Program-made: the position numbers and the translations under genes
In this document: positions 32,902 through 45,711 of the stretch, in pieces
Layout of the letters: each line of letters begins with the position of its first letter
Numbering within the stretch: the first letter of the stretch is position 1
Notes under the pieces: model-generated
What the model saw: only the letters and a program-made list of their open reading frames with translations
Database searches by the model: none
Told to the model about the DNA's origin: nothing
Origin: Macrobrachium rosenbergii
Lineage: Eukaryota > Arthropoda > Malacostraca > Decapoda > Palaemonidae
DNA: 64,000 nucleotides
Reading direction: 5' to 3'
NCBI RefSeq assembly: GCF_040412425.1
Contig: NC_089763.1
Location: forward strand, 52,006,587-52,070,586

Positions 32902-35462
32902 GTACATTTTTTTAGGTTTTCCTTTTTTTTATGACCAGGGGGTGGCGTGCCATGGCCAAGCGCTGCACGTGCCAACTTTGTTAGGCGTACCTAGGGTTGC
33001 TGACCCCTGCCGTAGGTAATAAGCTTCCTCATGTTTTCATGGCGCAAAGAGTTCATGGTTCCTTCCAAAAATAGGTTTTGGACCCAGTGACGAAAATCGA
33101 ACTGCAAATTGAAATGTGCACATAGTTTCTAGATGGAAAGTTTAGTGAGTACACAAGAGTTATTTGAAGATCATAGCTGGGACTGGGGTGCGCTAACTAA
33201 AGCAAGTTTGACAGAAATAGCAAGTTGAGAGTTGTATACTACTTCTTCTAAGACCAATTGCCTTTCTAATTTCAAAACTCCTATATTTTCCTAAAATGTT
33301 TAAGATTTCAGAAATTGAATCCTATAAATCTGTCACCATTTTGAGCTCAGACAGATTTTTCGTGGAGGTATCATCACAGGCCTTGCTATGTCTACATCGA
33401 AAAAGCTGGGTACGACCACCGCATGCCGCTTGCTCTTTACGTTTGAGCAACTTCTCGAGTTATATTAGACAGATACGCACTTGGATAGACTATAGAGGAA
33501 AGTCATCATATGAAGGAATGTTGTCCGTATGATGCTCTGTTTGTTTAATCAATGAAATAGCTCTTACTTCCAGCTTGAATTCATCATTTCATCAATAATC
33601 ACAGCTCTTTACTTGTTCCATCGACGCTGTTTGGGAACTGAGATTGTCTGTATATGGGTTAGCTCAAAGTAGTCATGTTGTCCATCATTCCTGCCGTTTA
33701 TGATCTTGTTTTAATCTGTCTTGATTTTTTTTTTTTTCTTCTGGTCTTACTTATGCACATTCCGCTCTGTGGGAGTCTGCCAGACGGAATGCGCTTTTTG
33801 GGAAAGATGAAATCACAGATTACTTCTATAGCAATTAAGAAAATCTAAAAATGAATGCTACAAGGTGTTATGCTGGAGGCAAATACAATGTGGAGTAAAC
33901 TTATCATTTGGAGAGAGAGACAGAGAGAGATACCGCTTGGTCTGCCATGGCGCCGGCATCAACAGAGTAACCACTTGTGTTCAATCTATATCTATGAGCG
34001 TCAGTAGCGTTTCACAAATATGCCTAAGTGGCAGTCCTTCCGAACAATCTCACAAGACGTTGCGTATGAATCAGCTGAGCGAATGATGTCATACTTGCCG
34101 TGAAATGTATTTTTGAAACAAATAAAACGGCCCCAAAAACGAATTTCCGAAGTCACGTGATGCCAGACACAATACAGAATAAATAACATTTTTAGACCTG
34201 GCTTAATGAAGTGTTCAGCTGGCGTCGTACCATCAAAGAAGGATTTTATGTACTGCAAATACATAAAAAATATGATGTAAACGTTACCCCAATTATGAAG
34301 GGGAACGATTTTTTTGCCTTCATTTCTTACGAATACTCACATGACGTGAATGACGCAACCTGTGACAGGTGTTCAGGCGCTCGTGAATTATTCAAACTTT
34401 CTTCGATGCCTATGTTGTGACTTAGTTCTCACAGAACGTATCCTGTCATAGTAGCGTGCCCGTCCCCGTCAAAAATGACGACAATATTCAAGTCATTTTG
34501 CAATTACATCATACTTTTATATAAGTAATACATTATACTGCTCTAAGATTTTATTGTTTAAGATTGTGTTACAGGTAAATATGACTGTTACGCACAGGGG
34601 AAAATTAATATTTGTTTACACTTCATTATATACTGTAGTATAATCATTCAAGTTGTATCATCGCTGAGAACTACCAAGAATGCTGAGTTAGTGCATGGTT
34701 ATTGCCTGCTGGATAGGCTACTATTTCATCTCAGCCGATACAGGGAATTCCATATAAATACACAAGATTTCGTTCTTATTTCTCGTATATGTTACATAAT
34801 CCCCCTTTTACATAACAGCATATGATTGACGTAATGATCTTCTTCTCTCGTCCTAACAGCAGCAAGGTGCCTTGTCATGATTTATCTCCGCCGTATCAGT
34901 GCACTAAAACGTTTTATCTTCCTAAGCGATTACTCAGGGCCCTTCCCTGGAATAAGCAGATAAGCAGTGAATATACTGTACAGGGCTCCGTTGTGATTTT
35001 CAGGGTCATAATCGATGTTATTTATCAGTCATAGAAAAAGAGAGGCGTTAGTAAAAAATTATCGTTTTCTTTGATACAGTAACCCATCTTTATATCAATA
35101 AGATGATTATGAAATGGATGAGGTGTACGGGGCAATTACTCTCAAGCATAAAATTTGCTTCAACATTTCTGAGAAACCGACCAGATCCTTGAGATATTTA
35201 TTACATCTGTCAGCACTAAACCCGAATGAAATAGAAATGGAAAATTCATCTGAGGGAAGGAAAAGCTAATGCATCTCAAATTTTCTGTAGGCTCCGTATG
35301 TCTGACTCCGTGAGAAGCCGATGTTTAGAATTGCTTAGATAACCATAATGAAGCCTAAGCTCGTCCCTTCTCAGATCACCGAGAAGAAAAAACAAATAAA
35401 TTTTAAAAAGTAAGAAAGCAAAGAACGTTTTAATACAGGTCCAATATAATAACACTTTACAT

Positions 35463-35482
35463 TATATATATATATATATATA

Positions 35483-35559
<77 letters not shown>
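35463..35559. repeat. (TA)n microsatellite, about 97 bp
   Basis: Nearly pure TA repeat with one GTACA interruption at 35483. The stretch 35.56-36.47 kb after it shows no gene. Confidence 0.97.
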
Positions 35560-35562
<3 letters not shown>

Positions 35563-36473
35563 TGTGTGTAAAAGTGAAGGCCTCGTACATGCACTTGATC
35601 TTGAATGAGAAATGTGAATTTTCGCCATTCCTGTGGCGGTCTCATATGAAGCAGAACGTGATAATGGTGAATCTTCAGTGCTCTAAAGGCTCACACGGAT
35701 AAGCTAGTTTTCTTACATACTAATTTTAGTATCTTAGATTGTGTGGTCTCCACCTTGAAAAAAATAGACATTGAAATCCCACTTTGCCGACTTGACTTTG
35801 ATGATATGCATAGTCCATTTCAAGGTTTATCAGATTACAGGTTAATGCGTATGATAAACTGTGTTCATAGCTATTAATTGCTACGGTCATAACTCAGGCC
35901 TCTGTGCATAGTTATGTTAGCTTGTAGTTAACAAACAGTGTACGTGCAAAAATTACGCAACATGGGTTATGCACGTAGGATTTTTTTGTTTATTGTATCA
36001 CGGCTATTTTTCAACAACCCTCTACACACGAGAAGGAAATAAGCCTGTATGTAAGCTCGAGTGTAGGTAAGTCACCGTTTCCCCGTGTTTAGTACTAGCC
36101 CCTGGGCGATCAAATAGCTTTGTATATAGTTCTAGGAAGTAATTGCCATAGGCCTTAATTGGGTTGTTTGGTAGATAACGACGTAAGTTTTGGTAGGTCA
36201 CGAATGGCTCGTTAGATATCATATCATAGTAACACCGAGTTCTCTCACAATTTTCCCTTTATCTCTAGAAAATTATAATTGACAATACTACAGCCCATAA
36301 CAACTTACTTCGCATTCATGAACACCTAAACAAATGTTGGTTTCTTGAATTTTGTTACAACGGCACTATTTGATTCATCTGATATATAGTTCATATCCTT
36401 TGTAAACAATGAAAATTTTACCCCCTTTTTTCCCGAGTGAAAACACTAATTTTATCGTTAGATAATGTTGCAC

Positions 36474-36474
<1 letters not shown>

Positions 36475-36535
<61 letters not shown>
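36475..36535. repeat. (ATT)n microsatellite, about 20 units
   Basis: Uninterrupted TTA/ATT repeat of about 60 bp. Confidence 0.97.
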
Positions 36536-36738
36536 CTGTGTGAGCAGTCTCCCAGAATATTTTTCCCCTCGAACTGCTTTCCTCATTCTTCATACCACAA
36601 CCAAAGGGATGTCCAAAATAGTCATGTCGATAGTCTTGGGCTTTCCAGTTAGCAAAATTATAGTCATCAGCCACTGTGCGCATATCTACTCTGCATACTT
36701 TATATTGTAAATCTATTTCCAGAATTGCTAGCTGAAAT

Positions 36739-36739
<1 letters not shown>

Positions 36740-36800
<61 letters not shown>
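36740..36800. repeat. (CT)n microsatellite, about 30 units
   Basis: Uninterrupted CT repeat of about 60 bp, between the (ATT)n and (TA)n tracts. Confidence 0.97.
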
Positions 36801-36803
<3 letters not shown>

Positions 36804-36905
36804 GTTGCACCAAACGGCGTTCTTGTATTTCAAAACGATGACTTTTGACCAATGGGTAAAATGATCGCTAGGAGCATATTACTTTTATTTAAGAATATAA
36901 GTATG

Positions 36906-37086
<181 letters not shown>

Positions 37087-37439
37087 TTGAACAGAGTGTT
37101 ATTAAAGCTGCTGACTACAACGAAAGTTCTTAGGAGTTACGTTAGATCGGGGATCCCTTAAAGTTCAAGACATTTTACTAGCTAGTTTATCAGAAACTAA
37201 AAGCAAAAGAGGGATTATCATGGAAGGAATAGGTCATAATGAAATATTTTTCCAGAGCTATACTTTAACACCGTCCTAATTATGTAGGACTATTCGGCCT
37301 TCCAGAATCAGCATACAATAGCAAAGGTAAGATAATTAAAGCTACAGTCTGTTTGACACATGATATATCGATAGATATTAGGCATCATAAGAAGAAGAAG
37401 AATTTTGCTCCCAAGGAAAATTATGAAAACGTTTGGTCC

Positions 37440-37760
37440 ATGTGTGTAAAGTTGATTGAATGTTTGGTTGATTTATAGATTTTAGGTTTACATGCCAAGC
37501 ACTGGGGCAACTAAGGCTGAAACACTGGAACGGAAAGTGACAGTAAAAGGTTTGAAAGATGTAACAGGAGGAAAACCTCACAGATGCACTATGAATCAAT
37601 TGTTAGGAGAGGGTGGCCAGTAAGATGAAAGAAAGAGAATATGAACGGAGGTACAGTAAAAGGAACGAAAGAGGTTGCAGCTAGTGGCCGAAGGGACGCT
37701 GCAAAAAACCTAAAAGTGCATGAGGTGCACTGACCGTACTACCCCCTTACGGGGATGTGC
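37440..37760 (-). repeat. Interspersed repeat I, copy 4
   Basis: Same orientation as copy 1: CCAAGCACTGGGGCAACTAA, GACAGTAAAAGG, TTGTTAGGAGAGGGTGGCCA, GGCCGAAGGGACGCTGCAAA and GCATGAGGTGCACTGACC. Confidence 0.78.
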
Positions 37761-39979
37761 GTAAAGTTGAGCTGAAATAAAGATGATGAATGAGCCAGCG
37801 TCAACATAAGCTTTAATATTTTGAAAGCCTCAACGGAAGACCGTCCATACAGTTACAATGGAATATCACACAAGAATGCTTTGCTAATGCAAAGAACTAC
37901 TGCATTAGGCAATCGGTTTGGTTACCTGAAACCCAGTACATTTTAATATTAAGTGTAATCAGTCAATATCATCTGAAGTGAATGATGTCATCTTTTGTGT
38001 TTACAAACTTGTGTGGCGTGCTGTGCTAATATGTTAAATTGTGAATTTGTTTTTCTCTTTTCCTTTTTTTTTATTTTCCATTGTTTCGTCTTTTACCCTG
38101 AAGTGTTTGGAGCTGTAAATTATCCAGAGTGAAGTTTTCGTGCTCATGTAAACTCACTCGGCTTGCTTACTGGGTCTCATTGTAACCCATTCCCACTCGC
38201 GCCAGACTAACGTACCCACCCCATCTCGCTCCCGGCATTTTTTTTTTAAGTCTTGGTCAGGCGTTACGGGGAAAGAGGGCGGGAGGCTGTGACATCGCTA
38301 TCGGAGGGCCCGGGCCCCTATTCAGACGCTTGGCATCCCCACCGGCCACCCCAGTTGAAATTCCCTTTGTAGCTAAACTTTAACCCTTACAGTATCTGAT
38401 ACATTTGCATATAGTAAGAGTTGAAAATTAATTGAAAATTGAGCTCTATGATTTGAAAAACAGGTTTACTAATTACTAATACTATTATTTTCCTTCATTC
38501 ACATGAATATATACATTCGAGAATAGTATATTTTACTAATTACAGAATTGGTACATTAGTTTTGTGTAACTTTCTTTGGCACCCCCAAAAAATATCTTGG
38601 CACCACCTCTGTCATAGTAAAAGATCTATTAAATATTGCTTTGTCGTGTTCCCAGTTTAACCCTCAAATATAATGTCTTCAGTCAAATCTAAATCTAAAA
38701 GATACTTGATGGGAGATAAGGACTATCCAGAAAAAGTTTAGCGAAAGAACTTCATCGCAAGGCTCAATGTATAGCTCGGAAAATGAAAAAACCTCACCAA
38801 TCGGGAGAAAGTCAACAATCATTAGAAACTGGATTGTCTTTTAGCCACAGCGGAGGCCTTCATTAGCAGCTCTGTTGCTAAAAAAAAAAAATCCCCTTGT
38901 GATCAGTTTGTATTAGAGAACTAAGTCGAAAAGAATAGATTTGACTGAAGATATCGCAGATATCTAGGAAACTAATTTATTCTAGTGATGGTTTTTGTGT
39001 TCAATTGCAAAAATGTAAAAATTATTCAGATGCCACCACTGGGAGACAGGACAAAAGACTGGCAAGGGGCTAGTCATAATTTAGAAAGTGGCATAGCATG
39101 TTTTCTGAGTTTGCCAATGAATGTGATAAATTACTTTGTCCCCTGCCGTATTTTTGTTATTTTTAGAATGGACTTTTAGAACGGAGCTACGCCATTTGAC
39201 CTTGTAAACATGTTAAAATCATGTCCAAAATAAAAAAAAAATAAAGTATGATACATGAAAATAACGAATTTTTTATTTTATCATATTTGAATGCCCTTTG
39301 GATGCATATCTTTTAAGCATCATTAAAAATGAAGAAAATTCTCTTTCTCTCTCTCTTAGATGATAGCCTACTGAGGAGACAATTTTTATTTGTTGTTTGC
39401 ATGTTTTGCCTCTCATTATCGTTTCCCACTAATTCTGTCTTCTTCTCCAGATGTTGCTATGGTGAGTTTTGTGAATGGTTGACGGGTATCTGTTGGAAAA
39501 GCTAATTGTACTGAGCTGAAGTTTGCTTGATATGATGAATGAAAATAAGCAGTTTTAGTCCCCAAAACTACAAGTAGGTCTCTCGTCTTTGATAATAATG
39601 GTAGAAATTATTGCAGTCAGTGGTGACTGAAAATTTAATTGTCACTCCCTTCAGTGACATAGGTTTGAACTACTTATGGGGACACTTACATGCAACTTGT
39701 GCATTTTTGTACTCTGTTACCCAAGGATTGTGTAAAAGTACTTTCTTCTCTGCCGCTCCTCCGTGTGTAAGTCTGAGGTGGTTTTGATGTGCTTTCACGA
39801 ACAAAGAATGATGTGCCTTCTCTTACTGGACCCCGTTTTGGATTTGTGCAATGGTATGATAACTGACTGAGATCTCACAAGAATAAGAATAGTCTTCATG
39901 CCAGTGAAGTATCCTGGCACGTCATAAGGAAAAAGGAATAGAGATTATGATGAAGTTATTAGTTTATTACCGTGATTTG

Positions 39980-40176
<197 letters not shown>

Positions 40177-40546
40177 ATGTAATTATGAATTTTTATTGAA
40201 AGTGCATACGTTCATTTTGTCAGGACAGTGCTGTTTTTGCAACGGTACTTGCGTCATTACTTGCCCGACTAACAAGTTATAAGTTCATTGCTGATTGGGA
40301 AACAAAGCTTTTAGAAAATAATCTCATCTAATTAAATGGGAAAAGAAATGATTGTTATAAGATTTTAAACGCTGTTGACGAATGAAGTACGTAAAGTTGT
40401 GAGATCTACCAAGGAAAATAATGACATCAGATGTAAGAAATATTAATAATAAAAAAAATCTGGTATTCTTCCAGAGCAAATGTTAGAGCTCTTCTAACTG
40501 ACAATAAATGAGGTAGAAGGTAATAACTTTTGGGTACCTTAAGTTT

Positions 40547-40636
40547 CAATTAATTGCAGTGTTAAAGGCTATTGACGTCCCCTAACTGACTATTATTTCC
40601 AATTAATTGCAGTGTTAAAGTCTATTGACGTCCTCT
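40547..40636. repeat. 53-bp tandem duplication upstream of ATAD1
   Basis: The block containing CAATTAATTGCAGTGTTAAAG followed by CTATTGACGTCC occurs twice, at 40547 and 40600, period 53. Each copy carries a TTGACGTC motif resembling a CRE-type half site. The duplication lies about 200-300 bp upstream of the candidate TATA box. A regulatory role is only a possibility. Confidence 0.55.
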
Positions 40637-40849
40637 TGATGTTATGCTAATGTTCTCTAATTATTCTGATGTTGAGTATCATCATTTTATTCATTCTTTA
40701 CATCACTCATTAAGCCTACGTACCATCCATTAAGGGACACTAATAACGTGTTCAGCACGTACCTAAATGCATTGTTTTGGTACCAAGATGTTAAGCTATC
40801 AAGAATCTTCAGCGGACTCTGAGGCAGCAAGCTACGCGGCACAACCTAT

Positions 40850-40856
40850 TATATAA
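40850..40856 (+). promoter_or_regulatory. Possible TATA box upstream of ATAD1
   Basis: TATATAA lies about 200 bp upstream of the chosen ATAD1 start codon, inside a less AT-rich stretch (…CCTATTATATAACGGAGG…), so it stands out from its surroundings. A transcription start about 30 bp downstream would leave a ~170-base 5' UTR. This is inferred from position and motif only. Confidence 0.3.
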
Positions 40857-41058
40857 CGGAGGCGGTAAAACTGGCACATTAGAAGTTGAAGTCACTTGGC
40901 CGATTCCTTGACGGTGCCAGCATTTCATCATCATCGAACGATCACTGCAGACGATCTTCTTAAGCTCTCCAAGAGACCTAACCTCCTTTTGCTTCCAATC
41001 TGATCACTGGAGTGTGTTCATGGTGTTCCGATTGATTTTATCGAACTACAGTCGCAAG

Positions 41059-41205
41059 ATGGAGGGAGGAGAGCTGACGAGGGGAGAGGTGTTGTCCTTA
41101 CTGGTCCGACTGGCATTTGCAACAGCAGCTTCATACTTCACTGTGAAGCTCCTTGTCTCTGCTATGGATCCAACGTCCAAGCAGAAAAAGGATGCAAAGC
41201 GCAAG
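41059..41205 (+). CDS. ATAD1: ATAD1 exon 1: N-terminal membrane anchor
   Basis: This exon encodes 49 residues starting MEGGELTRGEVLSLL and ending at KQKKDAKRK. A hydrophobic stretch (LVRLAFATAASYFTVKLLV) about 20 residues long sits near the N terminus. It is followed by AMDPTSKQKK, matching the transmembrane helix plus 'DPT-KQK' segment of ATAD1 that anchors it in the outer mitochondrial membrane with the ATPase in the cytosol. The exon ends in phase 0 before the donor GT at 41206. An in-frame upstream ATG at 41014 would add 15 residues. I prefer 41059 because its product starts like known family members and its context (AAGATGG) is a good initiation context. Confidence 0.88.
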
Positions 41206-41510
41206 GTTCGATAGTTTTTCATTTTAGCTTGGCTGTAAGCCCAAACCAGGAAATAAACTCGTTTACCTTTCATTTCCATCACAGTTCAGCTCCACGAGTA
41301 AGCCCATTTGCCCCAAACTACACCTTTTACATTAGCCCAGACGTGGTAGTTTTAGAAATTGGGTATGTAAAAGTGCTAAAGATTTGTGTGTTATTTCTGT
41401 GGGTTGCTGCCTGCCTAAAAGCAAATCAAAGACATTTCAACATGGGTGCATCTTAAACTAACCTACCATGGGGTGCTATGCCCAGCCTTGGGTGGTGGTG
41501 GGGTAAAACT

Positions 41511-41749
41511 GAAGCCTACTACCGCACCCCTCTGCTTCAATAACTGTCAGTGTATGTGCAAAACTGGCGCCGTATTTTTTTTTACCAGCCCCTTGGTGAT
41601 GAACCTGAAAACATAAACAAAAGATGGTAAATATAAACACAAACAAAAGGCATAGGCTTAACAGTAACAAAAACATCAGCAAAAAGGTGGTAAATATTAC
41701 TGTTGCTAACTTGTGGGAACCAGGCTGCAGAAAGTCTTCAGTTTTACCC
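41511..41749. mobile_element. TIR element IV, copy 2 (MITE, ATAD1 intron 1)
   Basis: This 239-bp element has ends GGGTAAAACTGAAG and the perfect inverse CTTCAGTTTTACCC. It has no coding capacity. It shares its interior with 26098-26330 (CTACTACCGCACCCCTCTGC, AAAGGCATAGGC, TAAATATTA). The flanking duplication is not clear. Confidence 0.72.
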
Positions 41750-42429
41750 ATGGTGTTTCTCCAGTGTGACTCCCTGCACTGTTGAGCAAATTGCGTGCAA
41801 CTATTTTGCATTATTACACTTGAGTGCATTTTGATAGCATAATTCAGTCTGACTTGACAGTGAAATTATCTGTGGTATTGACAAGACCAATCATAAGTTG
41901 TATGACAGGCACTCATAACTAGCTAGGTATAGGGGGCGGCAAAAACGATTGGATTGCTCGAATGTTAATGGACAAAATTTTGTAAAACAAGGAGGGAGTT
42001 TCTGGGTAATTTATTTACTTAATACCAGTTCATGATATTGGATTTCATTACTTTGTTTTAAAGCCGCCTTGCTATGCTTAATATGAAAAGCATACCAAAA
42101 TCTATCACAAATTTACTGTTATCGAAATATTTACCATTGAATGTTGTTACCCACTCAGACTTTTTCAAAATTCTTTATTTATATCGTGAGGTACATGCAA
42201 GTGCATTGTGGGTAGGGATGGCTAGCATACTTTCAACCTCATTTTCAACTTTCATCTGGAAGTGTGAGAACAAGGACAGTGCTGAACCTGATTGGTTCTT
42301 TTGTTATAAGTTTCACTAATGAGGCCGAAGTGGGCTTTTGGAATGAGGGCAGATCTTGAAAAAACTTGCTTCAGTTCTAATCATAGCTCCTTTGGTGCAG
42401 ATGTGCAGCTCTTATTCCTTGAATTACTT

Positions 42430-42925
42430 TGATAGTATTGCAAAATTTCATGTGGATTATTTTTAGTGTTTTGAATGTTGCTGATATTCGTTTCAATGAC
42501 AAATATGTAGTTTTAAAGGAACTGGATCCCCTCGTATCTTACAATTAGGGGGGAGGACCACAGTGGGAAATAGGGCTTTGGGTAGGGAAAAGTACTAATT
42601 TAGTCAAATTTAGGGATATATTCTAATATCTCCATGATACTTTTGCAAGTTCTGATTCCGATGAAGGTAAGGTTTATTTAACATTTTTAAATTAACATCA
42701 CACTTGGCAAGTAAGGAGCTGGTAACCTAGCTTATGTTAGCAGGGTGGAGCCCAAGGAGCAAACTCCCCCACCCTAATTCAAGTAGGGACTTGGGTTACG
42801 TCACAATCCTTCTGATTTTAATTTACAGTGCCCTAGATTAGGTTAGGTTGGTGAGGCTGTCCAAAATGAATGTCAGAAACATTCAAAGCACACACTGAAA
42901 TGCATGAAAATCCAATTTCCAGCTC
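42430..42925. repeat. Interspersed repeat V, copy 2 (ATAD1 intron 1)
   Basis: Matches 25430-25830 in the same orientation: GTTTTGAATGTTGCTGATAT, GGAACTGGATCCCCTC, GACCACAGTGGGAAA, GTTCTGATTCCGATG, TTAGGTTAGGTTGGTGAGGC, GTCAGAAACATTCAAAGCAC. It carries an extra block around 42700-42800. Confidence 0.6.
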
Positions 42926-43455
42926 CAGACTACAATTGTGGCATAAAGTAAAAATTATAACAGGAAAGATTACCTCAAAATGAATATAAATGAAATCCAG
43001 TAGACTTTAACAGCCACTGAAGCAAAGGTAGATAAATAAAGACTTGCTAACAAATGAGGAGGACGGCCACTATCTACAGAAGGGACAGAAGCATGTCTTT
43101 AATTTCTTTCTATTCCAATTGACACATGAATACGAGAATGTGGGGACATTTGGACCAAGAACAATGGCTTTTTATAATTAGTGAATTTTTATACATCAGT
43201 GCATTCATAGTTGAGGATGAAAACAATGTGTATTGTGTATTGCTAGCTTTCCTTCCATTATATGTCGAGTTGAATTTCAGATTTTGAGGGGCCTGTAAAT
43301 GGCAAATATAAGCCTAATTGGATTTTTTCTTATATATTTTATCTGATGTATTGTATTAGATAAGAGAATAATAAGGTTATTTTTCAATGTAGTAAATTGA
43401 GATTTTTAGTGATTGTAAATATTCATTTAAGGTAGTTTTTCTTCTTTATTTTCAG

Positions 43456-43500
43456 GCTCAAGAAGTACTGCAAAGACTTGGAATCAAAGAAAGAGTATCT
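43456..43500 (+). CDS. ATAD1: ATAD1 exon 2: short linker exon
   Basis: This 45-bp exon encodes AQEVLQRLGIKERVS. It has a pyrimidine-rich TTTTCAG acceptor ending at 43455 and a GTAAGT donor at 43501. It is phase 0 on both sides and matches the linker helix of ATAD1 between the membrane anchor and the LSEYE motif (human: ...KLMKQIGVKNVKLSEYE). It is too small to be found as an open reading frame, and is supported by the splice sites and by continuity with its neighbours. Confidence 0.85.
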
Positions 43501-43904
43501 GTAAGTAGCAAACTAGAATCTTTTTTTTATTTTTATTATAAATGTCATCATACTTTGAGTGCAGTATCCTTTAAATAATTGAATTATGGATGTTTAAATA
43601 AAAGGAAAATTTTGAAACCGTAAAGAAGAATTATATGTGTAGTACATGGGGCATGAGAATTAACAGGACGGGAAGTGTGGAGCAGGTAGAGAAATTGGCA
43701 AAAGCTTTGCATAGGTGAAATTATAGGTCATTGTGTTTAGTCATGTGAAAAGAATGGATTATAACAGTTTGATGAAAAATAGTGTAAAATTCACAAGCAT
43801 TGGGAGTAAGGAAGAGAGGAAGAGCTAAAATGGATGGCCAAATGGTGTAAAAGAGGTACTGTATTGGAAAAAGAGGTCTCAACATTCAGGGAGTAAGAGA
43901 GGGG

Positions 43905-44010
43905 AAATAAATTCCTCTAATTCTTCATTGGCCTGCCGGAGACTCAAACGTGGGCCCAGCAGAGTGCTAGCCAAGAACTATATCAACCCGTCCAACAAGG
44001 ACCTACATGG
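43905..44010 (-). mobile_element. 5' fragment of the tRNA-derived SINE
   Basis: On the minus strand it reads the SINE head (…CTTGGCTAGCACTCTGCTGG, GTTTGAGTCTCCGGC) and the first part of the body (GAAGAATTAGAGGAATTTAT), where it stops. It abuts the outer TIR element at 44011. Confidence 0.7.
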
Positions 44011-44589
44011 TACAGGCAGTCCTCAGGTTAAGGGGAGGGGGGTTCATTCCAGCAGCCTGCCGCAAGTCAGATATCGCCGTAACCCAAAAATCGTTAGAAA
44101 AATTTATAGCACCGGTGAGTTATGGCACTTTGGCACCGTAATCCAGATTTCAGCACCGTTTCGGTGCCGTAATCCTAGTATTGGCGCCATTACAGGGCCA
44201 TAATCCAAGTATGGCACTGTTACCACACCTGATTTTTTTATGACTACAGTATACAGTATGTCCCCCGTAATCGCAGGGGTTAGGGACCTCAACCACCTGC
44301 GTTAAGCTAAAATCAGTGTTAAGTTGGCATCCCCCTCTAAAAACACTTATAAATGGCTATTTTATAGTTCAAATACCAAAGATGCCCCCCCACTAAAAAT
44401 GCTTGTAACTGCCTGTTTTAAGAGGCAGTTATAATATTAATATAATTGTAACACAGCAAAATATCAATAAAATATTTCACTTACAGAATCCATTAATACT
44501 GTATTATATTGATCTATTATCTTCGTAATATGTATAAAAAAAACAATCATCAGCTGATTGAGCTTACCACCTCAGTTCTCTCTCTCTCT

Positions 44590-44862
44590 TAGCCCTTTGT
44601 TGGCCGAGTCGGTTGAGCTTCAGACCGTCATTCGATGGGCCGGAGTTCAATTCCCGCCGCCGGCTGATGAAGAGTTAGAGGAATTTATTTCTGGTGATGG
44701 AAATTCATTTCTCGCTATAATGTGGTTCGGATTCCACAATAAGCTGTAGGTCCCATTGCTAAGTAACCAATTGGTTCTTAGCCACGTAAAAATAAGTCTA
44801 ATCCTTGGGCCAGCCCTAGGAGAGCTGTTAATTAGCTCAGTGGTCTGGTAAAACTAAGGTAT

Positions 44863-44864
<2 letters not shown>
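44590..44864 (+). mobile_element. tRNA-derived SINE nested in the Tigger-like element
   Basis: The head has an A-box-like TTGGCCGAGTCGGTTGAG and a B-box-like GGAGTTCAATTCCCGCC. The body GAGGAATTTATTTCTGGTGA, CCACAATAAGCTGTAGGTCC, GGGCCAGCCCTAGGAGAGCT is shared with the other copies. It ends TCTGGTAAAACTAAGGTATA and is followed by a (TC)n tract. Confidence 0.88.

Positions 44865-44945
<81 letters not shown>
44864..44945. repeat. (CT)n microsatellite after the SINE tail
   Basis: About 40 CT units directly follow the 3' end of the SINE at 44590-44864; a shorter (GA)n run lies at 44991-45003. Confidence 0.97.
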
Positions 44946-44947
<2 letters not shown>

Positions 44948-45540
44948 TCTGTACCATACATATCCTTTAATGAGAAGAATTGCTGTACAGAGAGAGAGAG
45001 AGATAGTGAGAACTGATATTATGTTTACATCAGTAAAAACAAGTGCAGATGTCAGGACGATCATTTTCTTTTATACATATTAGATGATAGTAAATCAGTA
45101 TTAATACAGTATATATATACTCGTGCAATGTGTGATCTCGCGTATCGTGTGACCCCAAATTTTCACCCTTAGAAAATTATTTTATCATGTATCTCGTGTA
45201 TCATGCAAGTTCCTTTTTTGAGAGACTAAATTACAATAGGTTAACCTCTTTCCCTCCATTTCTTTTCTATTCCATTTTCTAGTTAAATAAGTTAAAAAAA
45301 AAAAGTAAAAGAGAAAGATAAAAGTATCATTAGTAACGTTATACTAGTTGCATAAATGCGTACAGCCATAAACAACTGAACGAGAAATAGCTGTTTTGCT
45401 ATGAACAACCGAATCGGATGACAGCTGTTTTGCTTGCATTTCAGCCCTCATATGATTGTAAAAAAAATGACCATACAGTAGTTGTGTTACAAATAACGTT
45501 AAGTAGAATAGGACTAATATATTTTTACTTTATACCCGTA

Positions 45541-45711
45541 TTCGCTATGGCGAAAAGGTCAGCAGGAAAATATACTGCTAAATTCAAGCTGCAAGTTGTA
45601 GCCGAAGCTGAGAAAACAATGTTCAAGTTGCTAATGACTATAAATTATTGTATTGGCAACATGGATAAGGATAACACTTGTGTAACCTTCAATATGCTTG
45701 ACTGTAAATAA
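45541..45711 (+). pseudogene. Tigger-like transposase N-terminal remnant
   Basis: The open frame includes MAKRSAGKYTAKFKLQVVAE followed by AEKTMFKLL. 'YTAKFKLQVVAEAE' is the first helix of the N-terminal DNA-binding domain in pogo/Tigger/CENP-B-type transposases ('Y-A-FKL-VV--A'). The similarity stops after about 30 residues. The rest of the frame (IGNMDKDNTC...) does not match, and the frame ends at 45711. It lies centrally in the 44252-46582 element, as expected. Confidence 0.6.

Noticed and set aside
38640..39180. Possible hAT-type transposase remnant
   Set aside because: Short plus-strand fragments (e.g. around 38670 and 38850) faintly resemble ZBED-like transposases, but the frames are broken and no catalytic motif or TIR pair could be placed.
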